Shown here: positions 1 to 5,095 of the stretch, piece after piece
Layout: every line of letters starts with the position of its first letter
Position numbering within the stretch: the stretch's first letter is position 1
Source: Acanthaster planci
Taxonomy: Eukaryota; Echinodermata; Asteroidea; Valvatida; Acanthasteridae
Assembly (NCBI RefSeq): GCF_001949145.1
Contig: NW_019091597.1
Location: 141,863 to 152,701, forward strand
Length of the DNA stretch: 10,839 nt
Reading direction: 5' to 3'
The notes under the pieces: model-generated
Told to the model about the DNA's origin: nothing
Database searches by the model: none
The model's input: the letters and a program-made list of their open reading frames with translations, nothing else
Made by a program: the position numbers and the translations under genes

Positions 1-112
1 GCTGATTAGTCAATGCATGCATTAATAATTAATTAATTAGACTGGCATCCATGCCTTCCCCTGTTTCATCACAGTATTAAAAGACTACAGAAGCAATACA
101 GCTTGAATTGCA

Positions 113-298
113 ATGTTTTATTGTAAGGATAAAACCAGTTTTGATCAATGTTTAGACGAGAATGACGTTGGGTCCGACGAAAGAAGAGACACAATTAAAA
201 CGCATTTGCGTGATGTGAAATTTAGCAAGTTAGTTTCAAATACAGAGCCTCTAGTTTCCTATTTGTTTTATACAAAAAATGAAAATTTGTTTATCTAA
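113..298 (+). CDS. Small hypothetical protein, 61 residues
   Basis: This is an open frame from ATG to TAA, lying 15 bases before the start of the Cys-rich nuclease remnant. The protein is hydrophilic in its first half, with several Asp, Glu and Lys residues, and ends in an aromatic stretch (LVSYLFYTKNENLFI). I see no signal peptide, clear membrane helix or known motif. It could be the C-terminal part of a longer gene whose upstream frame is broken, because the neighbouring genes are all damaged. The main support is its position at the head of a same-strand gene array. It may also be a chance frame. I do not recognise the family. Confidence 0.3.
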   Translation: MFYCKDKTSFDQCLDENDVGSDERRDTIKTHLRDVKFSKLVSNTEPLVSYLFYTKNENLFI

Positions 299-313
299 TA
301 CCCAAAATTTAAG

Positions 314-834
314 ATGGAGACAAAATTTTGTACCAACTGCTGCAAGGAGAAAATTTGGCATCGTTTAAAACTAAAGAAAACGGTGAAATATGCACTAATT
401 GTAAACAATGTAATGATTAAAAAAAAACAAGCACTGTAAATGTGTGCATGGACAGCAAAAATCGAAATGTAGAAATTGCGATGGGGTTGGCATTTGCTTG
501 CACGGTAGACAAAGAGACAAATGTAAATCCGATTAAGATTACAATTAACCTTTGGTTAAAAAATTTGAGCATTATCATAAAGACGATAATTGCTATGAGC
601 CCAAAAAAATGTATCAACAGAGAACTTTTACAAGAATTAGTCGATAACAATGAATACTGCTATTACACCGACTGCCGAATTAAATTACAATTCTTAGAGC
701 ACAAAGCTGATCAAGCCACCATTGAACGGTTGAACACATCGATCGGTCATGTAAAATGGAATTGTGTATTATGCTGTCTAAAATGCAATTGCATGAAAAA
801 ATGCAACATGATTGACGAGTTGACATATTCATAA
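314..834 (+). pseudogene. Cys-His-Gly repeat plus HNH-type endonuclease, broken by several frameshifts
   Basis: The gene starts at ATG 314 with a CTNCCKEK motif, then coding similarity jumps between frames. A second Cys pair (CTNCKQC) lies near 391-411 in another frame, followed by an in-frame TAA at 418-420. From about 429 to 536 a third frame encodes two tandem zinc-binding repeats, CVHGQQKSKCRNCDG and CLHGRQRDKCKSD, 18 residues apart. The frame then changes again, with a short detour at about 570-608. The last part, 610-834, is an HNH-type domain: CYYTDC near 658, TIERLNTSIGH near 718-750, and CVLCCLKCN near 763-789. The paired Cys residues would bind zinc, and the IERLNTSIGH segment matches the His-containing part of the fold. 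Known from the families: such repeats joined to HNH domains occur in giant viruses and related elements. A functional nuclease is very unlikely from this copy. The 442-834 open frame on its own carries the HNH part but reads the zinc repeats out of frame. Confidence 0.75.
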
Positions 835-914
835 GCTAGTTATTTTGTTTTAAATTGCTATGTTGGGCTAATTGCAGTTCGACTGTAGCATGTTTTTTAT
901 TTTGCTGTAAGTAA

Positions 915-1541
915 ATGATAACAATGCTGGAATACGTTCAACTAGTTATACAATTAGTTATCGCAACAAACTTGAGCTATTCTACGTATCAATATTTATG
1001 CATCGATCAAATGGTCCACCAATTTAAAAGCTATATAATAAATGGATGTCGTCAAAAGTATACTCAGCACAAAATCAGAATCCACCCAAGCTGCCGAACC
1101 CAAAGGAAACGTAAAAGAAGCATTAAAGACAGACTCTGTTCAGTAGTGACCTCTGGTGATTCAAGAAAATATTTGGGCAAGAAATATTCCGTGAAAGATA
1201 TAGAGACACTAACTCCACCAGAAAAAGACAAGCTGTTTAACTTGTACCAAGTACGCTTTGGCAAAGAAATCGTAAATACGTTGGGTAACTCGATTTCGAG
1301 CCTGTACGCACGTATCCTTGGAATAGCCACCCCACTCAAATTCCTAGGATTAAACGTTGATTTGAAATCTGAAGAAGATTTAACCAAAGATTTCAACAAT
1401 GTTCCTATCATTTCGCAATCAATGGGACATCTGCTGAGTGGAATTTGCTACAAGTATGGGGTTTACCTATGGCTTTTGTTTGCCACGTTAATAATGACGA
1501 AATATTTGGCTATCAATAAGAATACGTCTATAGTAAAATAA
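915..1541 (+). CDS. Virus-like protein with C-terminal hydrophobic segment, 208 codons, N-terminus uncertain
   Basis: This is the longest uninterrupted frame in the virus-like block. The well-behaved part runs from about 1155 to the stop at 1539-1541. It contains GKKYSVKDIETLTPPEKDKL, then an amphipathic helical stretch (YQVRFGKEIVNTLGNSISSLYARI), an acidic patch, and a C-terminal hydrophobic segment (YGVYLWLLFATLIM) that is probably membrane-spanning. The N-terminal part is doubtful. A second frame opens at ATG 1042 and runs to TAG 1144-1146. It encodes a Ser/Thr/Lys-rich stretch (MDVVKSILSTKSESTQ) that looks more natural than the Arg-rich reading of the same bases in the long frame. The original gene may therefore have begun at 1042 and suffered a frameshift near 1145-1160. 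A further coding-like frame at 911-1024 adds to the ambiguity. The family is unnamed to me, and I infer a virion or membrane-associated role only from the context. Confidence 0.6.
   Translation: MITMLEYVQLVIQLVIATNLSYSTYQYLCIDQMVHQFKSYIINGCRQKYTQHKIRIHPSCRTQRKRKRSIKDRLCSVVTSGDSRKYLGKKYSVKDIETLTPPEKDKLFNLYQVRFGKEIVNTLGNSISSLYARILGIATPLKFLGLNVDLKSEEDLTKDFNNVPIISQSMGHLLSGICYKYGVYLWLLFATLIMTKYLAINKNTSIVK
1032..1042 (+). promoter_or_regulatory. Candidate promoter motif TATATAATAAA, copy 1
   Basis: The 11-base motif lies directly at a possible start codon (ATG 1042). It recurs exactly at 1915-1925 and with one mismatch at 2505-2515. In A+T-rich DNA this could be chance, so the call is weak. Confidence 0.2.
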
Positions 1542-1542
1542 G

Positions 1543-1899
1543 ATGTCAACAGCAGAACCGCACCGAGGCTGGTAAAGCAACAGGTGCAAATGGTAACGAA
1601 GAGTAAAAATCCCAACAGGGTAGCGCAGGGTAAACGATTGGCGGAACATAATAAGAAAATGAAGCAACAGCTCGCCCCGTTGAAAGTTGGTGAACCCGAG
1701 CCCGAGGCAAATCTGAAAGTTATCTTTTGCAGACAACAGAAATTTGGTCATAGACGGACTGGTAATTGGAGGAATACATGTAGCACTAGCGTTATTTTCA
1801 AAGAAGAAAACATTCCCGGTAAAAACGGTCATGCAGGGAAAAGAACCGACAACAGTTCAAACAACAGCACCTGTGCCAGAAGTTTTAGAGATGGAGTAA
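1543..1899 (+). pseudogene. Small single-pass membrane protein of the virus-like block, frameshifted twice
   Basis: ATG 1543 follows the TAA of the preceding gene (1539-1541) by one base and has A at -3. Its own frame stops after ten codons. The coding signal moves to another frame, where a basic segment reads SKNPNRVAQGKRLAEHNKKM (about 1593-1655), followed by an acidic Glu/Pro linker. Near 1715 the signal moves again, back to the first frame. There it encodes a hydrophobic helix (LVIDGLVIGGIHVALALF, about 1744-1797), a Lys-rich stop-transfer patch, and a Thr/Pro-rich tail ending in EVLEME before TAA 1897-1899. Seen directly: basic cytoplasmic-type head, one membrane helix and short polar tail. 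Two frameshifts make this copy non-functional. The open frame 1584-1934 is only partly right, because its last 70 or so codons are out of phase with the membrane helix. I do not know a name for the family. Confidence 0.6.
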
Positions 1900-1914
1900 A
1901 TTATTTAAAAACCA

Positions 1915-1925
1915 TATATAATAAA
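1915..1925 (+). promoter_or_regulatory. Candidate promoter motif TATATAATAAA, copy 2
   Basis: This is an exact second copy of the motif at 1032-1042. It lies about 20 bases before the place where the small hydrophobic gene (1945-2166) appears to have lost its start codon. A TATA-like promoter element is a reasonable guess, with no further support. Confidence 0.25.
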
Positions 1926-1944
1926 CACGAGTAAAACAAAATCA

Positions 1945-2166
1945 ATCGATGTAAGTGGAATCGCTAATACGATATACCATGGCACCATTGTTTCAGTAAT
2001 TTCCATGGGCTACGCTATGCTTAGTAATAAACTACTGAAAATTAAACCACCCGATCTGGACAAGTTATTGGTAGAAGATAAGGCTAAAATGGCCGCTATT
2101 GCCAGAGGTGCATTAGCTACACAAGGTTGCCAGTTTGCCCATTGGTTAGGAAACGGTTTGCGGTAA
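1945..2166 (+). pseudogene. Small hydrophobic protein of the virus-like block, start codon lost
   Basis: One continuous frame reads from about 1909 to TAA 2164-2166 without an ATG near its beginning. The coding-like part starts at about 1945 with ATC in the place where a start would fit. It encodes GIANTIYHGTIVSVISMGYA, a moderately hydrophobic helix that is probably membrane-associated. A polar segment (KIKPPDLDKLLVEDKAK) follows, then a helix ending in WLGNGLR. An internal Met at 2005 could serve as a start but would remove the hydrophobic N-terminal helix. A TATATAATAAA motif lies at 1915-1925, about 20 bases upstream. The frame is otherwise intact, so the lost start may be the only lesion. 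This gene has no listed start-to-stop frame and is easily missed. I do not recognise a named family, and its role is inferred from position only. Confidence 0.5.
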
Positions 2167-2228
2167 GACCCTCTGGTTTGTTGTAAAGTAAAACTGGTTT
2201 ATGATAAAGTAAAGTAAGGTAACAGAAA

Positions 2229-2582
2229 ATGGCAGAAGGAGGATTCGACCCTGAAGAGATGCCCTTGTTGGTTAAAGAAAAAGAAGATGAAGAGGACCAA
2301 AACATAGAATGGGATGATAACTTTGACAGAGCAGAGACAAGTTTCATAGAAGGCCAGCCAATGGTTAGACCTAAAGAAGACACCTTGGTACATGTACGTA
2401 GGGGAACATTGTTAAGAATGAATCCTGCGGTTGACGACTCCTATGATTATTACAAACTCGCCGGTCAAACAGATATCCAGAGGCCAAACTAAGAAAACTT
2501 TAAATATATAACAAAAAATGAAATAGATAATGTACTTCACAAATATGAAGGTTTGTATTATAAAGAAGCTGGTTATCAATGA
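2229..2582 (+). pseudogene. Acidic hydrophilic protein of the virus-like block with an in-frame stop
   Basis: ATG 2229 has a good animal context (A at -3, G at +4). The first 87 codons, to TAA 2490-2492, encode an acidic N-terminus (LLVKEKEDEEDQ), a mid-section (DNFDRAETSFIEG) and a Tyr/Asp-rich end. After the TAA the same frame stays open for 29 more codons, to TGA 2580-2582. That stretch has ordinary protein composition (YITKNEIDNVLHKYEGLYYK), so the TAA may be a premature stop rather than the true end. The next coding frame begins with ATG 2579, overlapping this TGA as ATGA. No membrane helix or signal peptide is visible. I do not recognise the family. If the 2490 stop is real, the product is a complete 87-residue protein. 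Confidence 0.5.
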
Positions 2583-2890
2583 CTGTATTACTAACAGACA
2601 TGCAAAACCCCAGGAAACTTGTATCACTAGACACAATAGCATCGTGCGCTAAAAAAGCTGCATATGATAGCAGATCGTAATTTATTTGATACAAATTAGG
2701 TTTGGGGGATTACTTAAAAGGAACGGGACAAGCGCCAGCTGCATTAGAAAACATCAATTCTGAAAACATCGAGCTGCAAGAACTGCCTAGCGCAAAAAAA
2801 CTAGGCTTGAAAGCGCTTGGAGCTTTACCGGCATTACTGGCAGCGTTCTTTCTTGGATATTCAACATGGCGAGTAAAGCAGTCGGTTGGA
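2579..2890 (+). pseudogene. Small single-pass membrane protein remnant of the virus-like block
   Basis: ATG 2579 opens a 33-codon frame (MTVLLTDMQNPRKLVSLDTI and onward) ending at TAA 2678-2680. About ten codons later the same frame resumes from 2690 with GDYLKGTGQAPAALENI, an acidic stretch (ENIELQELPS) and a membrane helix, LGALPALLAAFFLGYSTW (about 2815-2870). Between 2672 and 2698 another frame reads DRNLFDTN across the two stops. I therefore infer one gene with two compensating frameshifts. The resumed part has no ATG, and TTG 2702 is the nearest start-like codon. Beyond about 2870 the frame runs through the next gene in the wrong phase, so its formal end at 2971 is probably not the original one. 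The layout of polar head plus one C-terminal helix matches neighbouring members of the block. No named family is recognised. Confidence 0.5.
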
Positions 2891-2976
2891 TCGCAAGTAA
2901 TGTTTGGACATTGTTTGTGGGTGTGGGTGTTTTCATTTTGTCTTATGTGCAGAAAATGCAAGTCAACATAAATTGA
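2866..2976 (+). CDS. 36-residue single-pass membrane protein, last gene of the plus-strand array
   Basis: This is a complete ATG-to-TGA frame with A at -3 and G at +4, overlapping the end of the preceding membrane-protein remnant in another phase. The protein begins with MASKAVGWIASN, has a hydrophobic helix (VWTLFVGVGVFILSYV, about residues 13-28), and ends in a short polar tail (QKMQVNIN). Its hydrophobicity pattern is much more protein-like than the Cys/Trp-rich reading of the same bases in the overlapping frame. It is the only gene of the block with no visible damage. It ends 15 bases before the palindrome at 2992-3013. A small membrane or virion protein is a plausible role by context only. 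It is too short for any motif to confirm. Confidence 0.5.
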   Translation: MASKAVGWIASNVWTLFVGVGVFILSYVQKMQVNIN

Positions 2977-2991
2977 GCGAAAAAAATTAAG

Positions 2992-3013
2992 CTTTTCTCA
3001 AATTTGAGAAAAG
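2992..3013. terminator. Perfect 22-bp palindrome between convergent gene arrays
   Basis: The half-site is CTTTTCTCAAA and the second half is its exact reverse complement, with no spacer. An A-rich run (2979-2987) lies on its left and a long T run (3016-3026) on its right, so either transcript would carry a hairpin followed by U residues. It sits between the last plus-strand stop (2976) and the last minus-strand stop (3051). This placement suggests a shared 3'-end signal for both arrays. Mimiviruses and their virophages are known to use hairpins at convergent gene ends for transcript 3'-end formation, so an analogous role here is an inference. Confidence 0.5.
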
Positions 3014-3050
3014 GTCTTTTTTTTTTATGTCTTTTACTTTTTGTTTTACT

Positions 3051-3320
3051 CTAAGTCAGTACGTTGTACAACATAACACCAAGTCCAGTGACTGCAATCA
3101 TTTTGCAATCTCTTTTTACATCATAAAGCAAAACCAGAGTGTCTAACTCTAATTCTGAGAAGGGCACTGTAAGGTTTAACTGGTCTAATAAACTTATATC
3201 GATGTCTTGTGTATTAGGTCTGGTGTTTGCTGGGCTTGGCGTTGGTGGGTTGGCTACTTCACGCTCACTGCGCCTGCACCCTTCGGGTCTCCTTCCGGCA
3301 GGACTTCCTTTGACTTGAGT
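3051..3320 (-). pseudogene. Pro-rich protein with hydrophobic C-terminus, no start codon
   Basis: This frame of 89 codons is open from just after the stop of the next minus-strand gene (TAA 3323-3321) to TAG 3053-3051. It has no ATG near its beginning. The only ATG in the right area (3328-3326, overlapping the upstream stop) is in a different phase and stops after 20 codons. The reading has a G+C-rich, Arg-rich segment (SPAGRRPEGCRRSEREV), then a Pro/Thr linker (NPPTPSPANTRPNT). An acidic leucine-rich helix (SLLDQLNLTVPFSELELDTL) and a short hydrophobic end (MIAVTGLGVMLYNVL) follow. The latter half is clearly protein-like. The Arg-rich segment coincides with a structured G+C-rich island and may be an insertion. 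I do not recognise the family. Confidence 0.45.
3273..3302. repeat. Short G+C-rich nested hairpin inside a coding frame
   Basis: An outer stem CCTGC (3273-3277) pairs with GCAGG (3298-3302). Inside it ACCC (3278-3281) pairs with GGGT (3285-3288) around a TTC loop. The surrounding 3261-3303 stretch is distinctly richer in G+C than the rest of the block and keeps the minus-strand frame open. This resembles small palindromic insertions that live inside coding regions, but I cannot show that copies exist elsewhere. Confidence 0.35.
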
Positions 3321-3965
3321 TTACCATTCGATTTCGGTACATTTTGTAATGTTGAAGTATCCCGGGTGAAAGCTTAAACTTTTTTGACTTGTGCAGCCTT
3401 TTAAATTATCGATGGCATTTTCTAATTCAAACGACTGCTCGCTTTTAGTCAAATAAAAAGAATGTGCTTCCATTTTATTATGAACTGTTTTTAAATTTTT
3501 TGATAGCATCGGAAAAGTGTTAATCTGATACTTGAAACAGGTCTTTTATTTTATCTATAGTTTCTTTGGTTATGTCTTGATAACAGACTACCACCAATGC
3601 CCTGGGTGGTTTGCCTCTAGAGATCTTGTCTGCTAAAATTTAGTTTAAAATTTGTTTTCTATGAAACCCGCTAACTCTGTAGTCAACTGGATGTCTAGTT
3701 GTTTAAATATTTTGTATGTTTTAGATTTGGGCTTTTTGTAAACAAAACTCTGATTGTATTTACCACATACATTTTCTACTTCAAAGTCTGAATAAGGGCA
3801 CAATCTTTGAAAACAATCATGACAATTGACAAATCCGTCTGCTGTTCTTTTATTGATGTGTTTACATGTGTTTCCTTCTGTTTTTACATATGCTGCTGGC
3901 AGAGATTTTCCGTTCAGTTAACTATACAACTCTCTTGTATATATTGGTAGGTAATAACTGTCCAT
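3321..3965 (-). pseudogene. Cys-containing protein of the virus-like block, with in-frame stop and frameshifts
   Basis: The gene starts at ATG 3965-3963 (A at -3) and reads MDSYYLPIYTRELYS, then meets an in-frame TAA at 3920-3918. The frame continues with a possible metal-binding module: a Cys in GNTCKHINKR, then CHDC and LCPYSDFE. A Lys-rich stretch follows, to TAA 3647-3645. Coding similarity then shifts to another frame (GKPPRALVVVCYQDITKETI, about 3639-3520). From about 3545 it returns to the first frame, ending with NKMEAHSFYLTKSEQSFELE and HPGYFNITKCTEIEW before TAA 3323-3321. Together this suggests one gene of about 210 codons with at least one nonsense mutation and two frameshifts. 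Two or more genes are also possible. The Cys/His pattern (C, H, C-x2-C, C) hints at zinc binding, but I cannot name the fold. The copy is not functional. Confidence 0.55.
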
Positions 3966-4039
3966 TGTTTTTCAAAACGTTATTTATTTAAGGACAAAAT
4001 CTCGTGCTGGTTTTATAATGTTTCAGTTTTTTTCTTGGC

Positions 4040-4138
4040 TCAATCTGCCTGGTCAACTAAATGTGCGTAACAGCCATAGTCTTCGCGAAGGTCTTTGGGT
4101 AACGGTTGCGCTTGTGGAGTCACGGTTATTTCTACAGG
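4040..4138 (-). pseudogene. Truncated gene fragment at the right edge of the virus-like block
   Basis: A minus-strand frame ending at TGA 4042-4040 reads VEITVTPQAQPLPKDLRED followed by YGCYAHLVDQAD. It has natural protein composition and the same orientation as the neighbouring minus-strand genes. Upstream the frame stays open into the tandem repeat that begins near 4139. Those bases belong to the repeat consensus, since the second repeat copy has the same TATCTTGA start, so they are not part of the gene. The gene has therefore lost its 5' part at the junction. I do not recognise the family. Confidence 0.4.
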
Positions 4139-4840
4139 TATCTTGAATAGATAGTGCTTTAGAGGAAAATTGACCTTATGTGATGATGACGTAATGAGGC
4201 AAGTTACGTGACATTAAAGTTTTGGCCCTATATCTCCTGATGTACATGACCAATCGGGTTCAAATATGGCACATATCTTGAGAAGGGGGTGCTTTAGAGG
4301 AATATTGACCTCAGTTGATGATGGCGTCATCAAAGACAAGTCAAGTGACGTAAAAGGTTCATTCTTAAAGGCCCTACATCTCCTGAAGTACTTGTGAGAT
4401 TGGGTTTAAACCTTGAATTTACCTTCAAAGGGAGCTCTTCGGACGAATAATGAAGCGATGTGACGATGACATCATCAGAAGACAAGTCACATGACATTAA
4501 AGGTGCACTCCTCAAAGCACTATATCTCGTGAAGTATATATTCGATTGGGTTCAAACCTTGCAGATCTCTTCAAAAGGAAGAGTTTCAGACAAACATTGA
4601 CCTGATGTGGTAAGGACTTCATCGTGTGACTATTCACGTGAAATTAAAAGTACATTCTTTACAAGCCTGTATCTTGTGACCTACATGTCTAATCGGGCTG
4701 AAATTTGGTAGATAGATTTGGCAAGTGTTATAGACAGGGTGACATTATGTAAAAGGTGCAAACTTTAATTCTTTGTATCTCCTAATGGCCAAGAGGGTGA
4801 AATTTGAATTTGTTAGTATCTCAAATGAAGGAATGCCCTT
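4139..4840. repeat. Diverged tandem repeat, about five units of 135-145 bp
   Basis: Landmarks recur in order. First comes GTGCTTTAGAGGA or a variant, then TGATGATGACGTCATCA-like bases near 4182, 4317, 4462 and 4607. Then come AGTCACGTGACATTAAAG-like bases, an ATATCTCCTGA-like block, and a GATTGGGTTCAAA-like block. Spacing between landmarks is about 135-145 bp. The fifth unit (about 4725-4840) lacks the central part. The units are strongly diverged, so the array is old. I read it as host satellite or minisatellite DNA flanking the virus-like block, with no coding content. Confidence 0.7.
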
Positions 4841-4994
4841 TTTTTAAGAAAAAAGAAAATGCGAAAAGCCCTTTGCTCTGTCCATAAGACATACAAAACC
4901 TCTAGGTTTTTTTCTTTTTTTCTTATTTTTTCAGACTATTTCCTCATAGGGTTTGTACACATTTTCTTCCACCGGTCGACTTTGGTAGTTTTAT

Positions 4995-5095
4995 ATATCT
5001 GATTGCCTTCAAATGTGGCAGACCTTCAGCCAATCATCCAAAGAGGTTCTTAGAAGAAAATCGTCATGATGACGTCATCATTATAATTAATTTTT
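4995..5095. repeat. Separated degenerate copy of the same repeat
   Basis: After about 150 bases of T-rich sequence the same order of landmarks returns: TATATCTGATTG, CCTTCAAATGTGG, AGAGGTTCTTAGAAGAAAAT and CATGATGACGTCATCA. It includes a perfect TGACGTCA octamer at 5070-5077. It is probably a sixth unit cut off from the array by an insertion or by divergence. Confidence 0.5.

Larger units (their letters stand above)
113..4138. mobile_element. Degraded virus-like gene block with two convergent gene arrays
   Basis: This block holds about eight to ten small genes or gene remnants packed with little space between them. Plus-strand genes run from 113 to 2976 and minus-strand genes from about 4138 to 3051, meeting at a perfect palindrome. 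Seen directly: coding-like frames that switch within genes, short proteins with single hydrophobic stretches, and one protein with Cys-His-Gly repeats plus an HNH endonuclease domain. That domain pair is known from giant DNA viruses and virus-like elements in eukaryotes. Inferred: an integrated, decaying DNA virus or virus-derived transposon. No polymerase, major capsid protein, packaging ATPase or integrase is visible here, so it cannot be assigned to Polintons, adintoviruses or any named group. The left end lies beyond the window. The right end is probably near 4138, where a host-type tandem repeat starts. Confidence 0.6.

Noticed and set aside
417-650. Minus-strand frame of 77 residues with hydrophobic stretches
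   Set aside because: It is antisense to the zinc-repeat/HNH gene, whose motifs explain the region.
1064-1411. Minus-strand frame of 115 residues
   Set aside because: It lies opposite the well-supported 915-1541 coding frame and has no motif of its own.
1488-1832. Minus-strand frame of 114 residues
   Set aside because: It is antisense to the 1543-1899 membrane-protein remnant and reads as a shadow.
2117-2961. Several minus-strand frames opposite the plus-strand array
   Set aside because: They are shadows of plus-strand genes. Ser/Phe-rich readings come from antisense Glu/Lys codons.
113-4138. Assignment to Polintons or adintoviruses
   Set aside because: No polymerase, capsid, protease, ATPase or integrase motif could be found in this window, so the named groups are not supported.
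4330-4515. Minus-strand frame within the tandem repeat
   Set aside because: The repeat units have diverged with indels, and the frame is not kept open between units.
4139-4840. CRISPR array
   Set aside because: Units are 135-145 bp, diverged along their whole length and without the short-repeat/spacer pattern.
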